Shown here one piece after another: positions 16,491 to 23,791 of a DNA stretch of 64,000 nucleotides. Within the stretch, counting starts at the first letter, position 1. Every line of letters starts with the position of its first letter. The notes beneath the pieces are model-generated. The model was not told the origin of the DNA. It was given only the letters and a program-made list of their open reading frames with translations, and made no database searches. Origin of the DNA: 12-FULL-44-12b sp964348525 (GTDB lineage Bacteria; Patescibacteriota; Minisyncoccia; Phycocordibacterales; Zambryskibacteraceae); assembly GCA_964348525.1 (NCBI GenBank), contig CAYGCY010000002.1, positions 1 to 64,000 on the forward strand, in the 5' to 3' direction. A program made the translations under genes and the position numbers.

Positions 16491-18007
16491 AAGGAGTACT
16501 AAATAAAATAAAATATTTCATATTGAGTCACAAAAAGATTGCTATTTCCGTAGCGCTGGTGGTTTTCTTGGTAGTAATATTTGTAAGCCAAAACGGCAAA
16601 AAAGAGCTCACTTACACTGTGGAAAGGGGTAGTTTGAGCCTTATTATTAAGGCCACCGGCAATTTGAAGGCTTCGGAAAACGCTTCACTTTCATTTGGAA
16701 GAAGTGGCACGGTAACGAAAATCAATTTTCAGGCGGGAGACAAAGTGAAGGCAGGGGAGGAGATATCCAGTTTGAATTTGAGTTCCTTGTACGCAGATTT
16801 AGCCAAATCAAAAAATGCTCTAGCCGAAACTAGTGTGTCTTCAGTAAAAACCATAAGAGAAACGGGGGATCAGTATTCTATAGAATTAAAGAAAGCCGTG
16901 TCTTCTATAACTGACGCTTATAACAAAGAAGACAACGCCATTAGAAATGATTTGGACAAATATTTTAGAGACCCCAATAAGGCGGGCGCGTATTTTCAAT
17001 TACCGGGCTACCAGACCTCTTTTGATGGGGTAGATTTAACGGGGGTAAATTCAAAGAGGTATCAAGTAGAGCTTGGTTTGGTAAATTTGGAAAAAATAAT
17101 AAGAGATATTTCTCTCTCAACATCTCCAAATGATGCATCCAAAATAGACGAAGCCTTTTCTGTGGCTAGAAAAGAATTATCAAAAGCCATCAATCTTCTC
17201 GAAATCGTTGCTTCTTTAATAAATGGCCTGCAAAATTCAAGTTCTTCTGTAGATGCTACTCTCGAGGGGCATAAGAATAATGTTGCGGAGATAAGGGTGA
17301 CTCTCGCTACCGCCTTGGTCAGTTTAGACTCTGCAATAGCTACGTGGAATACAGCTCCAAAATATTCAAATGCAGGTTCTTTAGAGAATAGTTTAGTAGC
17401 GGAATCACAACTCGAACAAAAAAAGGCAGACGTACAATCGATAGAAGCGCAAATAAGAGATTCTATTATTTTTAGTCCCTTGAATGGTTTAATTACAAAG
17501 AAAAACATTTCAATAGGAGAATCGGCAACTGCTGGGAAGGAAGCTTTCTTCGTTTTGGCCGACAAAGATTATTACATTGAAGCTAATGTGTCAGAAGTAA
17601 ATATAGGAAAGGTAGCAATAGGAAATACTGTAGACATTACGCTAGACGCCTATCCAGACAAGAAATTTTCAGGAAAAATCACTTATATAGAAAGTTCAGA
17701 AACCATTGTAGACGGTGTGGTGAATTACAAAATAAAAGTATTTGGAAATATTCCTTCAAGCATTACGAGAAGCGGTTTGACGGCCAATCTGTCCATCCAA
17801 GGCGACTCGAGACAAAATGTTCTCAAGATTCCACTGTATGCTCTTACTAAAGAAGAAAGTGGTTATAAAGCTATAATTAAAAATGGTACCGGTGCTAAAA
17901 AAGCGTCTGTAGAAACTGGTTTTAGAGCTTCAGATGGCTTTGTTGAAGTGCTTTCGGGTTTGAAAGCGGGGGATATCGTGGTTTTGCCGGAGGTAGTGAC
18001 AAAATAG
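16487..18007 (+). CDS. HlyD/MacA-like periplasmic adaptor protein
   Basis: 506 residues. An N-terminal membrane anchor (~16-33), a split biotinyl-lipoyl domain ('GRSGTVTKINFQAGDKVKAG' and 'IIFSPLNGLITKKNISIGES'), a long helical hairpin between (~90-320) and C-terminal beta-barrel/membrane-proximal domains ('VDITLDAYPDKKFSGKITYI'). The hairpin is longer than usual, with an insertion around 'KAGAYFQLPGYQTSF'. It probably couples the ABC pair to an exported substrate; as CPR cells are thought to lack a typical outer membrane, the partner beyond it is unclear. Confidence 0.88.
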   Translation: MKGVLNKIKYFILSHKKIAISVALVVFLVVIFVSQNGKKELTYTVERGSLSLIIKATGNLKASENASLSFGRSGTVTKINFQAGDKVKAGEEISSLNLSSLYADLAKSKNALAETSVSSVKTIRETGDQYSIELKKAVSSITDAYNKEDNAIRNDLDKYFRDPNKAGAYFQLPGYQTSFDGVDLTGVNSKRYQVELGLVNLEKIIRDISLSTSPNDASKIDEAFSVARKELSKAINLLEIVASLINGLQNSSSSVDATLEGHKNNVAEIRVTLATALVSLDSAIATWNTAPKYSNAGSLENSLVAESQLEQKKADVQSIEAQIRDSIIFSPLNGLITKKNISIGESATAGKEAFFVLADKDYYIEANVSEVNIGKVAIGNTVDITLDAYPDKKFSGKITYIESSETIVDGVVNYKIKVFGNIPSSITRSGLTANLSIQGDSRQNVLKIPLYALTKEESGYKAIIKNGTGAKKASVETGFRASDGFVEVLSGLKAGDIVVLPEVVTK

Positions 18008-18035
18008 TATTTTTATTGTATAAATAATGAGCAAT

Positions 18036-18071
18036 AATATGGCTCTGTTTAGCCGTATTAACGCTTTTTTA
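18036..18071 (+). terminator. Terminator of the ABC exporter operon
   Basis: AATATGGCT / AGCCGTATT stem with loop CTGTTT, followed after AACGC by TTTTTT. Confidence 0.55.
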
Positions 18072-18083
18072 TAAAAAAAGTCC

Positions 18084-18112
18084 TTGACTTTGGGTAATGA
18101 AAATGCTACCAT
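18084..18112 (+). promoter_or_regulatory. Promoter of the transglycosylase gene
   Basis: TTGACT (18084-18089), 17-bp spacer, extended -10 TGCTACCAT ending at 18112. Confidence 0.65.
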
Positions 18113-18118
18113 ATTAAT

Positions 18119-18225
18119 AACCCAGTAGAGCTGGGATTTTTATTTGGCATCGCATACGGGCGCCCGAAGTGGGCTACAGAAGTGAATGAAACAGCTAATG
18201 CCAATTACCAGTTAATTCAAGGCTT
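18119..18225 (+). promoter_or_regulatory. Structured 5' leader (candidate attenuator or riboswitch) of the transglycosylase gene
   Basis: A terminator-like hairpin CCCAG-TAGAG-CTGGG followed by ATTTTTATTT lies just after the promoter (18121-18144). Then a 57-nt element (18146-18202) closed by GGCAT..ATGCC encloses GGGCGCCCGAAGTGGGC. A five-codon ORF, ATG at 18198 to TAA at 18215 (MPITS), overlaps its 3' side. The class of element is not recognised. Confidence 0.4.
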
Positions 18226-18270
18226 ATTTTATCTTTAACAACTCTCGGTTTACTCGCAGCTAATGTAAGT

Positions 18271-18675
18271 ATGAGTGCGGCCGCAATGGTCCCAACAGAC
18301 CACGCGACTATCCCTCAAAAACCGTCCATAGTCGTCACAAAGAATTTGCCAAAAGCAAAGACAATCAAGGAACAAGTGGAAGCCTATTTCGCAGACATCC
18401 CAATGCTCGTAAGAGTAGCGGAGTGTGAATCTCATTTTCGTCAGTACGATGAAAATGGCGAAGTATTCCGCGGTATGGTTCCTCAAGATGTCGGTGTGAT
18501 GCAGATCAATGAGAGATATTGGGGTGAAAATGCCGAGAAACTCGGTATAAATCTCTACACTACTCAAGGAAACATGCAATACGCTAGATATCTTTATGAA
18601 AAACAAGGACTTCGCCCATGGAAGGCATCGTCAGCTTGTTGGACTAAGGGTACGGAACTCGCTATAGCTAAGTAA
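18271..18675 (+). CDS. Lytic transglycosylase-like (SLT) protein; true start probably upstream and non-standard
   Basis: 134 residues from the ATG at 18271. The SLT-type fold is shown by 'RVAECESHFRQYD' (with the likely catalytic Glu), 'VGVMQINERYWGENA' and 'RYLYEKQGLRPWKASSACW'. It would cleave peptidoglycan glycan strands. The frame stays open upstream to 18199 and there reads as a signal peptide ('LILSLTTLGLLAANVSMSA'), yet no ATG, GTG or TTG lies in that stretch. An ATT at 18226 or a frameshift after the small leader ORF at 18198 could supply the start. A perfect terminator follows. Confidence 0.8.
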   Translation: MSAAAMVPTDHATIPQKPSIVVTKNLPKAKTIKEQVEAYFADIPMLVRVAECESHFRQYDENGEVFRGMVPQDVGVMQINERYWGENAEKLGINLYTTQGNMQYARYLYEKQGLRPWKASSACWTKGTELAIAK

Positions 18676-18680
18676 CCTAC

Positions 18681-18715
18681 AAACAAAAACCCGCGCTTAG
18701 CGCGGGTTTTTGTTT
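18681..18715. terminator. Bidirectional terminator between SLT and VKOR genes
   Basis: AAACAAAAACCCGCGC / GCGCGGGTTTTTGTTT with a 3-nt loop; strong in both directions. Confidence 0.9.
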
Positions 18716-19169
18716 AGACAAATTTCCCTGTAGTTTTCTTACTCTCTAAAAAGGTAGTTGCGAATATGAGAGTAGTGGTAAGGGCTGAGAATATACAATA
18801 TAGACACCATGCCTCAATGACAAATGCTTGAATATATGTGAAGCGTAAGGATGCAAGAAAACCTATGCCAGAAATTATTTGAAGCGCCCTCAAAATTTTG
18901 TGTGAAGAAACATTGTTTTCATCTTTCTCAAAAAACAAAATAGAGAAGGCAAAAAGTAGTAAGTAATAAACGAGGCCCATATAAGCGACGGGTATACCGA
19001 ACATATAAGCGTATTCGCTAGTGGTTACTATGTCGCACCTGAAGCCCGTAACACAGGGTGGTATGACTTTACGGAAGTGCTCTATGGACAAATATAAAGA
19101 GTCCAAAAACCCTAAAATCGCCAAAACAAAAATTATTATTTGATACTTACTGTGTTTTAGTATTTGCAT
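18714..19169 (-). CDS. VKOR-type disulfide bond oxidoreductase (DsbB substitute)
   Basis: 151 residues with four to five membrane helices. The loop Cys pair sits in 'PPCVTGFRCD' (~38-46) and the CxxC active site in 'EAWCLYCIFSALT' (~120-125), the layout of bacterial vitamin K epoxide reductase homologues. It would pass electrons from DsbA to quinones. Its start lies inside the end of the DsbA gene (23-nt overlap), so the two form an operon for oxidative folding of exported proteins. Confidence 0.92.
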   Translation of the reverse strand: MQILKHSKYQIIIFVLAILGFLDSLYLSIEHFRKVIPPCVTGFRCDIVTTSEYAYMFGIPVAYMGLVYYLLLFAFSILFFEKDENNVSSHKILRALQIISGIGFLASLRFTYIQAFVIEAWCLYCIFSALTTTLIFATTFLESKKTTGKFV

Positions 19170-19809
19170 TTGTTAATTCATTTTCTATAACTTTTTGGAA
19201 CTCTGTTCCATTTTGGGGTAGGGGAATCAGTTTGCCATTTATAAACAAGGACGGAGTGCCTGACAATTTCATGGCTCGTGCCTCATCTCGGCCACCTTTT
19301 ATTTTGTCTTCTAGAGAGGCCAATTTCAAATCTCCGTTAAATTTGTCTATATTTAAACCAAGTTTAGTTGCGTAACCTAAAAACACAGCTGTGGGGTCGG
19401 TTGCATTAACCCACTCGCTTTGATTTGCGTATAGTAGGTCGAGCATTTCAAAAAATTTGCCCTGCATTCCAGAGGCCTCCGCTACTTTTGCAGATGCCAA
19501 TGCTCTCGGGTGTATTTCAATAAGAGGGAAGTGACGGAAGACTATGGCTACTTCACCTTTGTATATTTCGACAGCTTGCTTGAGTAATGCAGAGTATGAG
19601 GCGCAGGCAGGGCATTGAAAATCACCGTATTCGACTATAACAACTTTTGCATTTCTATTGCCGTACCAATGATCATTTTCTGTAACAGGGTATTTTTGCA
19701 AATCAGTAGCATCACCTGTCACAGAAGAGCTTTTACGAGAAGATAGACCTATAACAATAAGAGAAAGCGCTAGTAAACCAACTAAACCCCACAATAATTT
19801 ATTTTTCAT
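19147..19809 (-). CDS. DsbA-like thiol:disulfide interchange protein
   Basis: 220 residues from the ATG at 19809, chosen because TATACT ends 8 nt upstream and the product then starts with a membrane anchor ('KNKLLWGLVGLLALSLIVIG'). Active site 'CPAC' at residues 66-69 ('DFQCPACASYS'), and the cis-proline motif 'SGTPSLFING'. It is a membrane-tethered thioredoxin-fold oxidase for exported proteins, re-oxidised by the VKOR protein encoded by the overlapping downstream gene. An upstream ATG at 19881 would put charged residues before the anchor and is less likely. Confidence 0.92.
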   Translation of the reverse strand: MKNKLLWGLVGLLALSLIVIGLSSRKSSSVTGDATDLQKYPVTENDHWYGNRNAKVVIVEYGDFQCPACASYSALLKQAVEIYKGEVAIVFRHFPLIEIHPRALASAKVAEASGMQGKFFEMLDLLYANQSEWVNATDPTAVFLGYATKLGLNIDKFNGDLKLASLEDKIKGGRDEARAMKLSGTPSLFINGKLIPLPQNGTEFQKVIENELTNANTKTQ

Positions 19810-19840
19810 ACTCGTGTAGTATAACTTTTTGAATAAACGA

Positions 19841-19866
19841 AAACCACCTCGGTTTTGAGGTGGTTT
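19841..19866 (-). terminator. Terminator of the 19874 gene
   Basis: Minus strand AAACCACCTC / GAGGTGGTTT followed by TCGTTT. Confidence 0.75.
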
Positions 19867-19873
19867 ATTTCTA

Positions 19874-20152
19874 TTATCCAAATTCTTTCATTTTCTTGGA
19901 TAGGGAAACACATCCATCTGCCCAGATTTTTTCCGAACTCTCGTCGAGCAGAGTATCAAGGGGCAGGGCGAATTGCTCTTCCATATTGATACCTCTCTTT
20001 GCGCATTCGTTTTCGCGAATTTGTCTTACAAGATCGCGAAGAAACTGCCTTGCTATTTTGGGTTTGGTGCCTCTAAATAGCATTTCATCGGCAGCTAACG
20101 ACATGTCCAAACCTTCAAGTGTTTCTCCCAATTCTGCATAACTAATGGACAC
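19874..20152 (-). CDS. Hypothetical helical protein, SD-led single gene
   Basis: 92 residues from a GTG start preceded by AAGGAG at 6 nt. Unrecognised; it seems all-helical and charged ('ARQFLRDLVRQIRENECAKR'), cytosolic. An upstream TTGCTT with a 17-nt spacer to AATATA may be its promoter. It has its own terminator at 19841-19866 and more G/C-rich codons than dsbA next to it. It belongs to the cassette-like class. Confidence 0.6.
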   Translation of the reverse strand: MSISYAELGETLEGLDMSLAADEMLFRGTKPKIARQFLRDLVRQIRENECAKRGINMEEQFALPLDTLLDESSEKIWADGCVSLSKKMKEFG

Positions 20153-20665
20153 GGGCCACTCCTTACTAGGGTAGGTGATAATGATGCTTCTCCGGCGAAT
20201 ATATTATTTATTTTATTGCTTAAAGCAAGGAATTTTTCTACGCCCACTTAATTGTCTAGTTTAATTTAATGGAAAATAAATTTAGTAAAGCTTTGTTTAT
20301 CGGCCTTTATTTTATAGGGGGATAGGGCTTTCTTAGGTTAGATTAAGGTCGCACAATATATCTTTTAGACCTACACCATCTATACAAAAGGGCCAAAGGA
20401 CTCCCCCATAGCTTTTATTAAAAAAACAGGCACTCCGGTATTTAAATTTAGAATTAATTTTATTTGTCAAAAATATTTTTAATATTATTCCCCACGTTTA
20501 TACTTCACTAAAAATAATAAAACAAAAAATAATCTCTATTTTTATCTATCTTCTTTAGAGTCCATTCTGTCTGAACCCCTTTGGGGTCTTTATGAGCCCT
20601 AAAAGGCCTTAAAGAGGTATATGACCCTATGCCAGGATGGGCCAAAGAATGCTCTTTGGAGCTTT
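20153..20665. other. Long AT-rich non-coding stretch
   Basis: About 510 bp with no convincing gene. It contains short potential stems (GGGGGATAGGGC near 20317 against GGGCCAAAGGACTCCCCC near 20390; ACCCCTTTGGGGT near 20576; GGGCCAAAGAATGCTCTTTGG near 20639). The signatures of tmRNA, RNase P RNA and SRP RNA that I know are absent. It could host an unrecognised RNA gene. Confidence 0.4.
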
Positions 20666-20803
20666 TTAAGGAATTCTTCGTTGAGTCAATATTCTTCTAC
20701 CCTTCTGGAACTTTTTATTTTTTAAAGCCTGTTTTGCATTGTTGGTAACAAACACAAAGCGAGCTTTGGACATTGAATTGTTTTTGTTTTTATTTATTGC
20801 CAT
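20666..20803 (-). CDS. Small basic protein (45 aa), hypothetical
   Basis: A complete ORF of 45 codons: 'MAINKNKNNSMSKARF', 'VTNNAKQALKNKKFQKGRR', ending 'ILTQRRIP'. It is strongly basic, with no Cys, and could bind RNA. TAAAAT ends 6 nt before the ATG, exactly the leaderless spacing seen for core genes nearby, which is the main reason to believe it. It lies in the middle of a 770-bp gap. No homologue recognised; moderate doubt remains. Confidence 0.45.
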   Translation of the reverse strand: MAINKNKNNSMSKARFVFVTNNAKQALKNKKFQKGRRILTQRRIP

Positions 20804-20926
20804 ATCTTTATTTTACCCATCTAAGAGCCCTTCCCACCATGAGCCTGTGTTATTAAGTATTAGGTACATCGAGCCGTAAAACGGCAAAAGGATGAAAAAT
20901 AAAATTTTCTTGTGCATATACTTACA

Positions 20927-21178
20927 CTAATTGGTCGGCGGTTTGACCACTCCAGCGGATTGGGTCACTACTTCTAGAAAAAATGGTTTTACATGGTCTG
21001 TCCACCAGCTCCACATGATAGAAAAGAAGTGGCCCACGGTATAAGGGAGTCCATTCGTTTTTAGGCTGTCAATAACGTCAAAATTGTAGGAATATTTGAG
21101 AATCAAATAAAGAACGACTAGAAGCAGAAGAAACGGTATGAATCCCCTTTCGTTTTTAAGATTTAAGTTTTTTAACAT
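20927..21178 (-). CDS. Small single-pass membrane protein
   Basis: 83 residues: a basic N-terminus ('KNLNLKNERG'), one membrane helix (~13-30, 'FIPFLLLLVVLYLILKY') and an aromatic outer part ('FFSIMWSWWTDHVKPFF'). Unrecognised. It lies 14 nt downstream of the M23 hydrolase gene, and TAGTAT ends 6 nt before its ATG, so it may also be transcribed by itself. The location suggests an envelope role, which is inference only. Confidence 0.6.
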   Translation of the reverse strand: MLKNLNLKNERGFIPFLLLLVVLYLILKYSYNFDVIDSLKTNGLPYTVGHFFSIMWSWWTDHVKPFFLEVVTQSAGVVKPPTN

Positions 21179-21192
21179 ACTTTAATACTAAA

Positions 21193-22482
21193 TTAATAAG
21201 GCAGATACGCAAGTGGATCAAGATATGCATTTAGAGGCGCGAGGGGCACGACCACGTTTTTGCAAAACTTGCTCGAAGTGTAAAAATCAACACGCAATGC
21301 ATCAGTAATAAATAAACCTAAGTGCAAATGTGGACCCGTAGAAAATCCAGACCCATAAACTCCAGGCTGACCACCAGAAAAGCCTATTACTTCTCCGGTA
21401 GAAACAGTTTGGCCTACAGACACCTTAGAGCCTGAAAGATGGGAGTAAAGGCTTGAAAGCCCATTTCCGTGCTTCACAAGTATCCACTTTCCGTATGAAT
21501 AGCAACCTTTTTGGTCATCTGTGTTCCCCATTGCAGAAACCACCCCGTACAGAACTGATTTTATGGGTGTGCCAACTGAAGCTCTAAAATCCACCCCATT
21601 GTGGGTTCCTGATACATATAAGCGCTTTGCATCAACTGTTTTGCCGAACCTTTGAGTGATTGTGGGAGGAGTGACGGGCCACGATAAAACTCCGGATTTT
21701 TGAGAAGGAATTTTGGACGGGTCTATAGCGTATTGAAGTGCCGATTCAAATTCGAATTGTTCCTGTTCAATTTGTCTTCCGCGCTCCAAATTCGCTTGAA
21801 GTTGCTTTTGATAGGTAGCTTCTTTGTTTTTGGTCTCTGTTAGAAGCTGGGCTTTAGCTTTTTGTGTGTCTAAAACAATTTTTTGCTGAACCGTTAAATC
21901 TGTTTTTAGATCTTCTAGCCCCACTTTCTTCTTTTTTGATAAATCCTGTTTGTCAGTAAATTCTTCTTTTGCTTCATCCAGAGCCTCCACGTGATTTCTA
22001 AGAGAGCTATTGAATTTATTTAAAGTCTCCACACTGTCCCAAACGTCAGTAAAAGTTTTGCCAGACAATAAATGTTCCAAAATAGAGGTCGTTTCTACTT
22101 CAGACAGCGTGTTTAGAGACTGCGCGATTGCCTCTTCGCTGTTGTTAATTTTTGCTTTTGCATCGGTTATTTTTATTTCTAACTGTTGTATTTCGTATTC
22201 AGTTTTAGAAATATTATTTTTCGTTACCTTTAAATCGCTTCCCAATTTTTTGGCATTTTTATCTAAAGTGTTTATTGTTGATGTAAGCGTTTTGGCTTCA
22301 CCCTCTGTTTTGTTGATAGCTTCAGTGAGTTTCTTATTTTCTTCATCCAGTCTAGCTTTCTCTTCTTTTTTTTGGTCTATAAGTCTTTGCAATTCACTTA
22401 CTGACAAAGCATTTGTATTTTGTACAACCAAAAAAGACAATACAAAAACCGTGAGCAAAATTTTAAAGAAGTGAAATCGCAT
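21193..22482 (-). CDS. EnvC-like M23 murein hydrolase or activator
   Basis: 429 residues: a signal peptide (~1-25), a long coiled coil (~28-245, 'KKEEKARLDEENKKLTEAI') and a C-terminal LytM/M23 domain with 'THNGVDFRASVGTP' and 'GPHLHLGLF', which retain the H..D and HxH zinc ligands, so it may be catalytically active, unlike E. coli EnvC. It would act on peptidoglycan during division. The start overlaps gltX by 20 nt. Confidence 0.9.
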   Translation of the reverse strand: MRFHFFKILLTVFVLSFLVVQNTNALSVSELQRLIDQKKEEKARLDEENKKLTEAINKTEGEAKTLTSTINTLDKNAKKLGSDLKVTKNNISKTEYEIQQLEIKITDAKAKINNSEEAIAQSLNTLSEVETTSILEHLLSGKTFTDVWDSVETLNKFNSSLRNHVEALDEAKEEFTDKQDLSKKKKVGLEDLKTDLTVQQKIVLDTQKAKAQLLTETKNKEATYQKQLQANLERGRQIEQEQFEFESALQYAIDPSKIPSQKSGVLSWPVTPPTITQRFGKTVDAKRLYVSGTHNGVDFRASVGTPIKSVLYGVVSAMGNTDDQKGCYSYGKWILVKHGNGLSSLYSHLSGSKVSVGQTVSTGEVIGFSGGQPGVYGSGFSTGPHLHLGLFITDALRVDFYTSSKFCKNVVVPLAPLNAYLDPLAYLPY

Positions 22483-23791
22483 TTTGGATTCTTTCCAGAG
22501 TTTTTTCTTTACCTAAAATACTTGCAACCGTAAAAGGGTCTGGAGATTTTTCTTTTCCGGTTAAGGCATAGCGGAGTGGCCACAACACGTTCCCCTTCCC
22601 TATTTCCTCCGCGTAGCTCCAGAGTGCATTTTTTATTGAATCTTTATTCCAACCACCTAATTGCGACAAAAATTCTAAGATTTTTTCTAGGTTTTGTTTG
22701 GTTCTTTTTTCTTTATCTTTGGGCCAATGTAACAGTTCTTTGTCATAAGAAATTTGTTCCTTGAGGTAATCAAATTCTCCATTATTCATCAGTTCGTCCA
22801 CATCGGAGAACACATCTATTCTTTCAAAAACCGAATCTAAAAAAGTTTGTTTATCAACAACACAATTCATATCTAATTTTTCTGCAAGTCTAGCCTGAAG
22901 AGCAGAATTTAGTTCTTGTTCTGGTAACAATTTCATGTGTTCTTTGTTCATCCATTTCAATTTTTCCTCATCAAAAATAGCTCCCCCTTTTTGAATTCTC
23001 TTTAAATCAAATGCTTCTATAAGCTCTTTTAAGGTATAAATTTCCTTCTCCGTTCCTGGGTTAAACCCTAAGAAGGTCAGAAAATTAACCATCGTTTCAG
23101 GCAGGTAGCCTTTATTCCTGTATTCACTTATAGAGGTGGCCCCATGGCGTTTAGAAAGCTTTGACCTATCCTTGCCTAAAAGTAGCGGTAAATGGGCATA
23201 TATGGGCCTAGGAGCGCCGATTGCCTCTTGAATGAGTATCTGACGGGGGGTATTCGAAATATGGTCTTCCCCCCTTATTACATGGGTAATTTGAGACAAA
23301 AAATCGTCTACAACTACAGCAAAATGATAAAGAGGTTCGGTCATTGAACGAGCTATCACAAAGTCCTTAAGCTCTGTGGTGTCGAAGGTAACTTCTTCAC
23401 GAATTTCATCATGAAAAGTAATTTTTTTATTTGGATTTCTAAAGCGAATAACCTCCTCCCTTTGCCCCTCTTCTGTTGGGGTTTCTTTTGAAATATAGAT
23501 TAAATCTTTATCTAAAAGTTTTTGAAGTTCTGACGAATAAATTTCTGTTCTTTCAGATTGTTTGTACATCTCATCCCATTCGAGTTGTAGCCATTTAAAT
23601 CCATCTATGATGTTGTCTTCGTATTCTTTTGTAGAGCGCTCTTTGTCTGTATCTTCTATACGCATTATAAATTTTCCACCATTTTGTTTCGCAAACAAAA
23701 AATTATATAAAGCAGTACGCGCTGTCCCCACGTGCAAATTGCCTGTTGGCGATGGTGCCATTCTAACTACCGGTTTAATACTGTTGCTCAT
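22463..23791 (-). CDS. gltX: Glutamyl-tRNA synthetase
   Basis: 442 residues, class I. HIGH-type motif 'PSPTGNLHVGTARTALYNF' near the N-terminus, 'FLGFNPGTEKE', and KMSKS-type 'LSKRHG' (~232-237). The C-terminal anticodon-binding region is present but compact. It may be discriminating or non-discriminating; the sequence alone does not settle this. It overlaps murG (17 nt) upstream and the M23 gene downstream. Confidence 0.95.
   Translation of the reverse strand: MSNSIKPVVRMAPSPTGNLHVGTARTALYNFLFAKQNGGKFIMRIEDTDKERSTKEYEDNIIDGFKWLQLEWDEMYKQSERTEIYSSELQKLLDKDLIYISKETPTEEGQREEVIRFRNPNKKITFHDEIREEVTFDTTELKDFVIARSMTEPLYHFAVVVDDFLSQITHVIRGEDHISNTPRQILIQEAIGAPRPIYAHLPLLLGKDRSKLSKRHGATSISEYRNKGYLPETMVNFLTFLGFNPGTEKEIYTLKELIEAFDLKRIQKGGAIFDEEKLKWMNKEHMKLLPEQELNSALQARLAEKLDMNCVVDKQTFLDSVFERIDVFSDVDELMNNGEFDYLKEQISYDKELLHWPKDKEKRTKQNLEKILEFLSQLGGWNKDSIKNALWSYAEEIGKGNVLWPLRYALTGKEKSPDPFTVASILGKEKTLERIQNAISLL

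Noticed and set aside
18146..18202. c-di-AMP (ydaO/yuaA) riboswitch upstream of the transglycosylase gene
   Set aside because: CCCGAA and CAGCTAA fragments recall the consensus, but the element is far too short and the central conserved parts are missing.
20271..20327. 18-codon plus-strand ORF (MENKFSKALFIGLYFIGG)
   Set aside because: Too short, no SD and no -10 at the spacing used by real genes here.
20153..20926. tmRNA or RNase P RNA in the long gap
   Set aside because: No tRNA-like ends with a tag-coding frame and no GAGGAAAGTCC-type RNase P core found on either strand by eye.
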